In this document: piece by piece, positions 1 to 6,508 of the stretch | Layout: every line of letters starts with the position of its first letter | How positions within the stretch are numbered: position 1 is the first letter of the stretch | Assembly: GCA_910577155.1 (NCBI GenBank) | Contig: CAJTMS010000002.1 | Location: 1 to 9,240, forward strand | Reading direction: 5' to 3' | Length of the DNA stretch: 9,240 nucleotides | DNA from: an uncultured Mailhella sp. | Lineage (GTDB): Bacteria > Desulfobacterota > Desulfovibrionia > Desulfovibrionales > Desulfovibrionaceae | Made by a program: the position numbers and the translations under genes | The notes under the pieces: model-generated | What the model was told of the DNA's origin: nothing | The model's database searches: none | Seen by the model: only the letters and a program-made list of their open reading frames with translations

Positions 1-2
1 GA

Positions 3-215
3 AACTGCTCTAATAAAAAGGAACTGGCTCAAAAAATTTTTCAAAACAACAATACTAGAAAAGTAAACCCAAATTTAACAAGAATAAACTGTGCCCTGCA
101 ATTATTTAATAATCATTCAGAAAAAGAAGCTCTTTTATTAATTATAAAAAGCTCTTCCATACCAACAGAAATAAAAAATCGTGCTCAGGAAATTTTATCA
201 AACGAAAATGTATAG
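3..215 (+). CDS. 3' end of an AT-rich gene of unknown function (partial)
   Basis: The third plus-strand frame is open from the window edge to a TAG at 213-215, giving 70 residues that begin NCSNKKELAQKIF and end AQEILSNENV. The start lies outside the window. The fragment is rich in Asn, Lys, Leu and Ile and looks helical and soluble, with no membrane segment; the spacing of Leu/Ala residues could fit a helical-repeat tail, but I do not recognise a family. GC is 58 of 213 bases (27%), well below the genes that follow, and AAA, AAT, TTA and ATA codons dominate, so it may be a recent acquisition or a fast-evolving gene. It converges on sdaA, 86 bases away. That it is coding is inferred from the uninterrupted frame and the stop followed at once by non-coding-looking sequence. 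Confidence 0.6.
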   Translation, partial: NCSNKKELAQKIFQNNNTRKVNPNLTRINCALQLFNNHSEKEALLLIIKSSSIPTEIKNRAQEILSNENV

Positions 216-249
216 CAATTTAGCTTAGTTAAAAAGTTTTTGTGGGGGA

Positions 250-288
250 GTGTGAGGGGAGAACTTTTGCAAAAGTTCCCCCTCACAT
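250..288. terminator. Long imperfect palindrome between convergent genes, probable bidirectional terminator or dispersed repeat
   Basis: Arms 251-268 and 271-287 pair over about 17 base pairs centred on TTTTGCAAAA, with one bulged A at 260. The outer part is GC-rich (TGTGAGGGG against CCCCTCACA). It sits between the stops of the plus-strand partial gene and minus-strand sdaA, where a shared terminator is expected. Neither side has a clean T-run directly after the stem: A/T-rich stretches start several bases away. It may therefore be an intergenic repeat element that also stops transcription. The folding is seen in the sequence; the role is inferred. Confidence 0.6.
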
Positions 289-301
289 ACTCATAAAAAA
301 T

Positions 302-1720
302 TTAACAGTTAACCATGGACACTGCCAGTCCGCCAAGAGAGGTTTCCTTGAATTTGGCATTCATTTCCCTGCCTGTTTCACCCATGGCTTCAATGGCAGA
401 ATCAAGGCTTACCCGATGGCTTTTGGGGTCTTCGGAAATGGCGAGCAAAAAGGCATTATAGGCTTTGACAGCTCCCACGGCATTGCGTTCAATGCAGGGA
501 ATTTGCACATAGCCGCCCACAGGGTCGCAGGTCAGTCCCAAATGATGTTCCAAGGCAATTTCCGCGGCATTTGCCGTATACACAGCATTATAGCCGCGGG
601 AGTGCGTCAGCATGGCGGCAGACATGGCAGAGGCAACCCCCACTTCTCCCTGACAGCCCACTTCAGCGCCTGCAATGGCGGCATTATGCTTTGCCAAAAA
701 GCCAATCGCCACAGCCGCAAGCAAGCCTTCCCTCAGCGCCCTGTCACCAATATGCATATCATAGCGCATGGCGTACAAAAGTGCAGGCAAAACCCCGGAC
801 GCTCCGCAGGTCGGCGTTGTGACAATTACACCGCCGTCCGCGTTTTCTTCAGCCGTTGCCATGGCATAGGCATTTAAATTGGTTAAAAACCGTTCATGGG
901 CAACCGTATGTATTCTTGCTTTTTCGTGCAAAACACCGGCTTTTCGCTGTACATTGAGCGTTCCGGGCAAAACGCCTTCCTTGCCAAGCCCGCGTTTCAC
1001 ACTCATCATCATGGTTTCAATGAGTTCATCAAGATATTTCAGCACAGCAACGCGGGAGTAGCCGGTAATGGCTGTTTCATTATCCAGTAAAAGCTCATGG
1101 ATAGTCAGCCCTGTTTGTTCCAGACGGCGCTGCAAATCCCGCATGCTTTGATAGGGATGCACAGGTTTGCCGAAAGTAGGAGCTTTCCAGCCTTTCCACT
1201 GGATAAAGCCGCCGCCCACAGAATAATATTCCCGCTCGAGCAGTGTTTCGCCTGCACTGTCCATAAGCTCAATAATAAGGGTATTATTATAAGGAAAATC
1301 ATGCACCACATTATCATAAATAATATTGTGCAAAGAAAGAGTAATGGGAATTTCCCCCAGCATTTGTGTATAATGCTCGTCAGGATTATTGCTGATTTCC
1401 TTGAGAAGCCCGGCAGGGCATTTTTCAGGACTGTGTCCCAAAAGCCCTGCAAGCACGGCAGAACAGGTGCCATGCCCTTTGCCTGTGGCACTTAAGGAGC
1501 CAAAAAGGCGCACCAGAAAGCGATTGGGTTTTTGCTTAAAAGACGGGAGTTTTTCACGGCTCAAACATAAAAAATCATAACCGGCCTTCATAGGACCAAT
1601 GGTATGGGAACTGGAAGGACCGGGTCCTGATTTGAGCAAGTCAAAAATACTGGTTTCAACAGGGGAAATCACAAGGCTTCGTTTATTTTGCTCTTGAAAA
1701 AGCTTACTGAGGGTCGCCAT
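302..1720 (-). CDS. sdaA: L-serine ammonia-lyase (serine dehydratase), single-chain iron-sulfur type
   Basis: Deaminates L-serine to pyruvate and ammonia in the cytoplasm using a [4Fe-4S] cluster instead of PLP. The 472-residue product fits the fused family: an N-terminal beta domain (about 20-180) with GPGPSSSHT near residues 32-40, then the catalytic alpha domain with TTPTCGASGV (301-310), a Cys in AEVGCQGEVG (C356) and two in LTCDPVGGYVQIPC (C398, C409). C356, C398 and C409 have the spacing of the three cluster-ligand cysteines known in the family (42 and 11 residues). The protein ends in Cys (C472), as in family members where the C-terminal Cys acts as the fourth ligand. The ATG at 1720 has GGAGG at 1726-1730, five bases away. 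The gene stands alone between a terminator and a palindrome. It would supply pyruvate from serine, fitting an amino-acid-using anaerobe. Family assignment is near certain; sdaA versus a paralogue name is a convention. Confidence 0.96.
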   Translation of the reverse strand: MATLSKLFQEQNKRSLVISPVETSIFDLLKSGPGPSSSHTIGPMKAGYDFLCLSREKLPSFKQKPNRFLVRLFGSLSATGKGHGTCSAVLAGLLGHSPEKCPAGLLKEISNNPDEHYTQMLGEIPITLSLHNIIYDNVVHDFPYNNTLIIELMDSAGETLLEREYYSVGGGFIQWKGWKAPTFGKPVHPYQSMRDLQRRLEQTGLTIHELLLDNETAITGYSRVAVLKYLDELIETMMMSVKRGLGKEGVLPGTLNVQRKAGVLHEKARIHTVAHERFLTNLNAYAMATAEENADGGVIVTTPTCGASGVLPALLYAMRYDMHIGDRALREGLLAAVAIGFLAKHNAAIAGAEVGCQGEVGVASAMSAAMLTHSRGYNAVYTANAAEIALEHHLGLTCDPVGGYVQIPCIERNAVGAVKAYNAFLLAISEDPKSHRVSLDSAIEAMGETGREMNAKFKETSLGGLAVSMVNC

Positions 1721-1742
1721 AAAAACCTCCGCGTGTATTTTG

Positions 1743-1775
1743 TTTTCTTATATAAGAAAAAAGGCTGTTCGTAAA
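1743..1775 (-). promoter_or_regulatory. Candidate sdaA promoter with overlapping 18-bp palindrome
   Basis: Read on the minus strand, TTTACG (1770-1775), 17 bases, then TATAAG (1747-1752) gives a 4/6 and 5/6 match to sigma-70 elements, ending about 27 bases before the sdaA ATG. The -10 lies inside a perfect 18-bp palindrome, TTTTCTTATATAAGAAAA (1743-1760), which could be an operator or just AT-rich symmetry. The -35 falls in the loop and right arm of the mcp terminator hairpin. There is no other room for a promoter between the terminator and sdaA. Confidence 0.45.
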
Positions 1776-1785
1776 CAGCCTTTTT
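1758..1785 (-). terminator. Rho-independent terminator after the mcp gene
   Basis: A perfect 12-bp stem AAAAAGGCTGTT / AACAGCCTTTTT with loop CGTA in plus orientation. On the minus strand the stem ends in a T-run just after the stop of the chemoreceptor gene (1811). It is symmetric enough to work in both directions and separates mcp from sdaA. Confidence 0.9.
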
Positions 1786-1810
1786 CCGCACACGTGCAGT
1801 ATTTTAAAAA

Positions 1811-3901
1811 TTAACCTTTGAGTTTGTCCATAAGATTGCTTATTTCCTGCATTTGTTCATTGAGCTGTCTTGCAGCATTATTGGCATTGGCAATGCTTTG
1901 CGCCACATCCTGCAAGGTAGTATCAACAGTTTCAACAATTTCATTAATCTGGGCAGAAGTTGCAGACTGTTCTTCGGAAGCTGTGGCAATAGCCCGTACC
2001 ATATCCGCAGAAAGTGTTGTTGCATCAACAATTTCTTTCAGACTTTCTCCGGAAGAATGGGAAAGGTCGGTGGCTTCTGCAATACTTGTTACCGCGCGGT
2101 TCACATGTTCCATGTTGCGGTCTGTGCCCTCTTGGATATTTCTGATAGCAGAGCCTACTTCCGAGGTTGCATTCATGGTTTTTTCGGCAAGTTTCCGTAC
2201 TTCATCGGCAACAACGGCAAAACCGCGCCCTGCTTCTCCTGCTCGGGCAGCTTCAATAGCAGCGTTTAATGCCAGCAGGTTTGTTTGATCGGCAATATCG
2301 GAAATAACGGTCATAATTTGGTTAATGCTTTGTGCTTCTGTGCTGAGTTTTTCCATTTCTTTACTGAGCTCTTCGGAATTTTTCTGCACAACGGTAATGG
2401 CGAAAACAGACTGTTCAACAATATGCTGTCCGCCTGTTGCCGTATTTCGCATGTTTTCGGCATTGACAGCAGCATTGCCCGCATTTTTGGAAATATCAAG
2501 CACTGCCATGTTCATTTGTTCCATGGCTGTCAGCGCATTATGCATATGTCCCGAGGTTTCGGTTGTGGCAGTATCCGTTTTGACAAGCACATCCACAAGC
2601 TGTTCGCAGTTGCCGTGGGCTGAGGCAATAAGATCGAGTACGGACTTAGCAACAGTCTGCATCATTTCTTCATTTTTCTTGATTTCTTCCTGATGCTCCA
2701 TAATGGCTGTTGTATCCAGCAAGATAATAATAGCGTGAGAGAGCTCACCGTTTTTATCATGCATAGGTTTTACATAGCCATCCATGTGCAGGAACTTGCC
2801 GTTTGCCCGTTCATAGCTGAAGGAGGCATTGTCGCTTGAGCCTGTTTTCAGGCATCTGGCAACCATGGTTTCGCGGGAATGTTCATTATAGAAGAATGTG
2901 CCGGAGCTTATGCCCACGGAATCTTCCATTTTTCCTCCGCGGTTGAAAGCCTGAAGCATAGGTTCATTGGCAAAAACAAGCTGATTATTAACATTAAAAA
3001 CCGCACAGGGAACAGGAAGGCTTGTAAGGGCTCCTCTTGAAAAGAGCAGCTGTTTCTCCAGTTCATCAAGCATGCCGTCAAGAGCATTTGCCAGCGTTCC
3101 TATTTCATTGGAAGAATGCATGTTCATGCGGGAGCTGTAATTTCCCGTCATCACATTTTTTGCAAACCCGGACAGCTGTGCCAAAGGACGGCAAACCCCT
3201 TTATTTCCGTAAATAGTGCCGCTGATACAAAGAATAAGGGTAAGAACAAGGGCTACGCAAAGATACATGCTCGTTCTTTCCACATTTTGTTTACCGGCTT
3301 CTACAAGAGCATCTGTACGCTTATCCAGTGCAAGGAGAAACTCATTGAGAGGAGCCATAATTTTTACTGTTTCTGCATTATAGGCAGAACCAAAAACAAG
3401 ATTGCGGGCACGTTCCATATCGGGTTCACCCTTTACGGTATAATTGCCCTCATTATCTTTAAATATGCCTTTGACAGCGTTCATTGCTTCTGTTTCCAAA
3501 GCAATTAACGCATTGGAAAGAGCGTTTCCTTTTTCAACTAATGCCAGTTCTTCGGTTGTAATACCGTACTGTTTCATCAAATCTGTTAACGCAATACTCT
3601 GCCCGGGGGCAACAGCACGATTTGCAGAACGAGGCTTATTGCCGGCGCGCTCATCAACAATATTAAAATACACTGTCTCATACTGACTGTCACCGGTTGC
3701 CGCATATTGGCGTACATTACTGGTTAATTGTCTGGAGGATTCTATCAATTCATTTGCCAGCGCTATGGCAATTTCTCTGTTGCTGTTCTGCTTCCTGCTA
3801 TTCTGTATGGAGCCATAAAGTTGATAGAAAAAAAATCCAACCAGCACCGTCAAAATAATAATCCCGACATTGATGCCAGATAGGGTTTTGTTTATACTCA
3901 T
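1811..3901 (-). CDS. Methyl-accepting chemotaxis protein with HAMP and PAS domains
   Basis: An inner-membrane chemoreceptor that passes ligand information to CheA/CheW and the flagellar motor. In its 696 residues: TM1 about 11-30; periplasmic domain about 31-210, with LTSNVRQYAATGDSQYE (59-75), a pattern I associate with Desulfovibrio receptors; TM2 about 212-231; HAMP about 232-285; a PAS-like domain about 290-403 (VFNVNNQLVFANEP, then YVKPMHDKNGELSHAIIILLDTT); and the signalling coiled coil 410-696 with the conserved tip ISDIADQTNLLALNAAIEAA (533-552) and GRGFAVVADEVRKLAE (558-573). There is no C-terminal NWETF-type CheR tether; it ends NLMDKLKG. The ATG at 3901 has GGGAGG six bases upstream. 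The gene is monocistronic, with a sigma-28-type promoter before it and a terminator after it. The ligand is unknown; the cytoplasmic PAS could sense redox state or a small molecule. No PAS cofactor residue can be claimed from sequence alone. Confidence 0.95.
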   Translation of the reverse strand: MSINKTLSGINVGIIILTVLVGFFFYQLYGSIQNSRKQNSNREIAIALANELIESSRQLTSNVRQYAATGDSQYETVYFNIVDERAGNKPRSANRAVAPGQSIALTDLMKQYGITTEELALVEKGNALSNALIALETEAMNAVKGIFKDNEGNYTVKGEPDMERARNLVFGSAYNAETVKIMAPLNEFLLALDKRTDALVEAGKQNVERTSMYLCVALVLTLILCISGTIYGNKGVCRPLAQLSGFAKNVMTGNYSSRMNMHSSNEIGTLANALDGMLDELEKQLLFSRGALTSLPVPCAVFNVNNQLVFANEPMLQAFNRGGKMEDSVGISSGTFFYNEHSRETMVARCLKTGSSDNASFSYERANGKFLHMDGYVKPMHDKNGELSHAIIILLDTTAIMEHQEEIKKNEEMMQTVAKSVLDLIASAHGNCEQLVDVLVKTDTATTETSGHMHNALTAMEQMNMAVLDISKNAGNAAVNAENMRNTATGGQHIVEQSVFAITVVQKNSEELSKEMEKLSTEAQSINQIMTVISDIADQTNLLALNAAIEAARAGEAGRGFAVVADEVRKLAEKTMNATSEVGSAIRNIQEGTDRNMEHVNRAVTSIAEATDLSHSSGESLKEIVDATTLSADMVRAIATASEEQSATSAQINEIVETVDTTLQDVAQSIANANNAARQLNEQMQEISNLMDKLKG

Positions 3902-3948
3902 ACATTTCCTCCCTGTGATGAGATAACAAAATAAATTCTGTACAGGAG

Positions 3949-3975
3949 TTATCGGTTATATTGAGAATTTATTTA
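3949..3975 (-). promoter_or_regulatory. Candidate sigma-28 (FliA) promoter of the chemoreceptor gene
   Basis: On the minus strand, TAAA (3972-3975) is followed by 15 bases and then ACCGATAA (3949-3956). This is the flagellar sigma-28 layout (TAAA, N15, GCCGATAA) with a single mismatch in the -10 octamer. The predicted start is about 40 bases before the ATG at 3901. A chemoreceptor is a textbook sigma-28 target, so position and function agree. Confidence 0.7.
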
Positions 3976-4001
3976 GTTTGTTCCAGATTGTTAAATATTT
4001 A

Positions 4002-4029
4002 ACAAAGAAAAGACTGTTTGTAAACAGCC
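4002..4029 (-). terminator. Rho-independent terminator of the ilvE-dnaX-ybaB operon
   Basis: An inverted repeat at 4012-4029 with core CTGTTT GT AAACAG, flanked by G/C pairs and one A/C mismatch. On the minus strand it is followed by TTTTCTTTGT (4002-4011). It begins 27 bases after the ybaB stop and precedes the mcp promoter. The core closely resembles the terminator at 1758-1785. Confidence 0.8.
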
Positions 4030-4056
4030 TTTTTTCTCATTTTTCGAGCCAAAAAC

Positions 4057-4362
4057 TTAGAACATTCCGGGAATTTTGATGCCGCCGGTAATTCTTGAAA
4101 CTTCGCGTTCCATATCGGCTTTTGCAATGCGGTTTGCTTCGTTGACGGCACTGACAATTAAATCCTGCAGCATTTCAACATCACCGGTAACTTCCGGAGA
4201 AATGACAATGGATTTCAATTCATTTTTGCCGTTGACACTGACTTTTACCATGCCGCCGCCTGCACTTGCTTCCACAACGCGTTCAGCCATTTCTGCCTGC
4301 AGTTTTGCCATCTTATTTTGCATAACTTGTGCCTGACGCACCAAATCATTCATGTTTTTCAA
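4057..4362 (-). CDS. ybaB: YbaB/EbfC family nucleoid-associated DNA-binding protein
   Basis: A small homodimeric nucleoid-associated protein that binds DNA, usually encoded next to dnaX and recR. The 101-residue product has the family plan: an N-terminal helix with NMNDLVRQAQVMQNKMAKLQ (3-22), a central sheet around GGGMVKVSVNGKNELKSIVI, a helix DLIVSAVNEANRIAKADME, and the typical C-terminal GGIKIPGMF. I chose the TTG at 4362 as start. AAGGAG (4370-4375) lies seven bases upstream of it but 16 from the next in-frame ATG (4353), and family proteins usually carry the extra M-K-x before MNDLVRQAQ. The ribosome site overlaps the dnaX stop (4374-4376), so translation is probably coupled to tau synthesis. 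The usual next gene, recR, is absent; a terminator follows instead. Confidence 0.93.
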   Translation of the reverse strand: MKNMNDLVRQAQVMQNKMAKLQAEMAERVVEASAGGGMVKVSVNGKNELKSIVISPEVTGDVEMLQDLIVSAVNEANRIAKADMEREVSRITGGIKIPGMF

Positions 4363-4373
4363 GGTGATACTCC

Positions 4374-5330
4374 TTAGTTTTTTCTCTCATGTTTGATGTC
4401 GTAACATCTGTATATTTCAGCCCCAAACTCTTTCATGAGCAATTTGATTTGTGAATTATTTGAAGCTTTTTCACGCAGTTCTTCATCACTGACAAGTTCA
4501 TACGCCACAATTGTGACCTGTATTTTTACTTCTCTTCCCAAAAAAGTACAGAGCAGGCTCTCAAGCTGATTTTTGACCTTATTGAAAATTGTTGCCTGCG
4601 GTCCGGAAGAAACTTTTACATGGCAGTTTTCTTTGGTTAAAATAACTGTGAGCCCCTGCATAAGCGGAATATACTCTACAGGAAAATCGTGTTCTTCGCA
4701 ATAGGCTAAAAAAGCCTGCCAGTCAAAGGGTTCTTTTGCCTCTTCCGGAATACTGTTTTCATCAAACAAATGGCGGGAATTTTCCATTCCTCCGGCATGA
4801 GCAGAAGCGGAGAGGCGTTCTTCCTCATCGGAATAATCAATTTGTTCCTGTTCAAAATCAGGCGTAAAATCCCGCAGCGGCGCGTGAATAATATTTTCTG
4901 CATCAACAGGAATAATTTTTTCCTGCGGCTGGGGGCTGTATTCCCGCTGCCTGCTTTCAGCCTGTGCTTTTTGGGCTTCTAAAATTTTTTGCCGAAAAGA
5001 ATTTTTGTCGGGTTCTTTCTTTTTGACAGACTCACTGACAGGTTTTGCCGTATCCTCCCGCTTTTCTTCAAAAATGGGCGGAGCAAAACGTTTTTTTTCC
5101 GTTTGCTGTATAAAAGAAGGTTCAATCTGTTCCGTTACAGCGGGAGCAGCAAATGAAGGAGCGAAAGCAGGCTCTGTTTCCGTAAAAGAGTGTTCGTTAT
5201 GATAAAGGGCATTTTTTTCATTTTGGACAGTCTTTTCACCCTCTTCGGTATTTTCGCCGTATCCATCGTGAGAACATGTTTTTTTTGCCCCTCTTTGTAC
5301 AAGATTTTCCTTGTCAGGGGCAACTACTCC
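4374..5330 (-). CDS. dnaX: DnaX tau-specific C-terminal part, in the -1 frame of the dnaX ATPase ORF
   Basis: This frame is open from the -1 stop at 5352-5354 to TAA at 4374-4376, covering the tau linker and C-terminal domain but with no good start of its own. The first ~200 residues are a low-complexity linker rich in Glu, Lys, Pro and Gln (for example TEKKRFAPPIFEEKREDTAK and RQKILEAQKAQAESRQRE). The last ~130 are a folded domain beginning near PFDWQAFLAYCEEHDFPVEY and including LESLLCTFLGREVKIQVTI. In tau this end binds DnaB helicase and the polymerase alpha subunit. The sole in-frame ATG with a start-like position (4787) would omit most of the linker, so a free-standing gene is unlikely. 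A -1 shift at the G run would give a tau of about 707 residues, a normal length. Whether the shift is programmed or the G run carries an indel cannot be told here. Confidence 0.85.
   Translation of the reverse strand, partial: GVVAPDKENLVQRGAKKTCSHDGYGENTEEGEKTVQNEKNALYHNEHSFTETEPAFAPSFAAPAVTEQIEPSFIQQTEKKRFAPPIFEEKREDTAKPVSESVKKKEPDKNSFRQKILEAQKAQAESRQREYSPQPQEKIIPVDAENIIHAPLRDFTPDFEQEQIDYSDEEERLSASAHAGGMENSRHLFDENSIPEEAKEPFDWQAFLAYCEEHDFPVEYIPLMQGLTVILTKENCHVKVSSGPQATIFNKVKNQLESLLCTFLGREVKIQVTIVAYELVSDEELREKASNNSQIKLLMKEFGAEIYRCYDIKHERKN
5279..5294 (-). other. A8 slippery stretch in the tau frame (possible gamma-making frameshift site)
   Basis: On the minus strand the tau frame reads GCA AAA AAA ACA at 5288-5277, containing a classical A AAA AAA heptamer inside eight consecutive A (5279-5286). 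AGAGGGG lies immediately upstream, and a weak downstream fold is possible (TTCTCAC near 5275-5269 against GTGAAAA, with an inner CGG/CCG pair). A -1 slip here would end at a TGA after about 15 codons, giving a product near 420 residues, close to the E. coli gamma length (431). It can only matter for ribosomes already in the tau frame. Confidence 0.45.
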
Positions 5331-5351
5331 CCCGGCTTGTTCTCGTGCTGT
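5324..5351 (-). other. Overlap window for the dnaX -1 frameshift, with a G5 run
   Basis: Ribosomes must change frame between the last -1 stop (TAA, 5352-5354) and the zero-frame stop (TAG, 5324-5326). The nine codons between contain one homopolymer, GGGGG at 5329-5333, read CCG GGG GAG TAG. A P-site slip from GGG to GGG pairs perfectly, but the A-site GAG to GGA does not, so it is not a canonical X XXY YYZ heptamer. A small GGGG/CCCC hairpin is possible across the stop. One added G would restore a single frame. Confidence 0.7.
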
Positions 5352-6496
5352 TTATCCTCATTTTTCGGCGGCATTACATTTTCAAGGGGCAGCAGCCGAG
5401 GCAGCAGGGTCAAATTCAAAAGGAGCAGTTCAAGGGCGGAGGCGGGTTCATAACTTTGCAAAATACGGCGTTGATTTTCCAAAACCATTTGCCAGCCTGC
5501 ATGAAGAAATGCCGCAGAAAAATGGCTGGCCTGTTCCTCAAGACGGACAACTTCCCTGAGGGGCAAATCTGCAAGCACTTCTTTGCCTGCTTCTTTCAAA
5601 ACAAATAAATTCCGAAACAGCCGAACAAGCTCCCCTAAGAAAAAGCCAATATCAATGCCTTCCGCCAAAACATCACGCACAAGCACGGTTGTTTTTGCCA
5701 CATCCTGATTTTGCATAGCCTGCAAAAGCCTGTCCATAACCTCAATACCTGCAAGTCCCAAGGTTTGGCGGACAACACGGCTTTCCAGCTTATACCCTTC
5801 GATATCATCCGGAGAAAGGGCAAGACATTGCCCAAGAAGCGACATGGCATCCCGCACACTGCCCATGGCACGGCGGGCAATCAGGGCAAGGGCGTCATCA
5901 TCATAGGCAATTTGCTCATTTTTCAGAATTTTTGCCAGATGCTGTTCAATATTATGTTCAGGAACCTGTTTAAAGACATACAGCTGACAACGGCTTAAAA
6001 TCGTGACAGGAAATTTGTGCGGTTCTGTTGTGGCAAGAATAAAAACAACGCCGCGGGGAGGTTCTTCCAAGGTTTTCAGCAGGGCATTAAAAGCTTCTTT
6101 GGTGAGCATATGCGCTTCGTCAATAATAATAACCTTATAGCGACCCTCCAGAGGAGAATATCCTACAGATTCCCGAAGCCTGCGCACATCATCAATACCA
6201 CGGTTCGACGCACCGTCAATTTCAACCACATCAACAAATGCCCCCTGTGTGATGCGCTTACACGCTTCACACCGGTTGCAGGGTTCACCTGTAGGGGCAT
6301 TTGCACAATTCAAGGCTTTGGCAAATATTCTTGCAAGGGTTGTTTTCCCCACACCGCGCGTTCCGCTCAAAAGATAGGCAGGAGCAACCTTATCCTGCAA
6401 CGAGGCAAGAGAAAGTACTTTTTTGACAGTATCCTGTCCGACAACTTCGGCAAAAGTCTGCGGACGGTATTTTGCTGCAAGAGAAATATTTGCCAT
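5324..6496 (-). CDS. dnaX: DNA polymerase III subunit gamma/tau, ATPase part (gamma-length product)
   Basis: The clamp-loader ATPase of the replisome, which opens and loads the beta sliding clamp. In the 390-residue zero-frame product: N-terminal LAAKYRPQTFAEVVGQ; Walker A GTRGVGKT (45-52); zinc-binding cysteines C64, C73, C76 and C79; Walker B IIIDEAH (123-129); sensor-1 region ILATTEPH (153-160); SRC arginine-finger motif (168-170); then the domain II-III helices to about 375. The stop at 5324 falls just after the clamp-loader core, giving a gamma-like protein, and the tau part follows in the -1 frame. The ATG at 6496 lies 12 bases after the ilvE stop with only a weak GAG ribosome site, so translation is probably coupled to ilvE. 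Function is near certain; how full-length tau is made is the open question. Confidence 0.96.
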   Translation of the reverse strand: MANISLAAKYRPQTFAEVVGQDTVKKVLSLASLQDKVAPAYLLSGTRGVGKTTLARIFAKALNCANAPTGEPCNRCEACKRITQGAFVDVVEIDGASNRGIDDVRRLRESVGYSPLEGRYKVIIIDEAHMLTKEAFNALLKTLEEPPRGVVFILATTEPHKFPVTILSRCQLYVFKQVPEHNIEQHLAKILKNEQIAYDDDALALIARRAMGSVRDAMSLLGQCLALSPDDIEGYKLESRVVRQTLGLAGIEVMDRLLQAMQNQDVAKTTVLVRDVLAEGIDIGFFLGELVRLFRNLFVLKEAGKEVLADLPLREVVRLEEQASHFSAAFLHAGWQMVLENQRRILQSYEPASALELLLLNLTLLPRLLPLENVMPPKNEDKQHENKPGE

Positions 6497-6508
6497 ACGA
6501 TACTCAGC

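Noticed and set aside
242..877. A 211-codon plus-strand open frame
   Set aside because: Antisense to sdaA and overlapping the palindrome; no recognisable domain and no plausible ribosome site.
4374..4787. Independent 137-residue gene starting at ATG 4787
   Set aside because: The same frame is open more than 500 bases further upstream and encodes a tau-like linker, so this is the end of tau rather than a separate gene.
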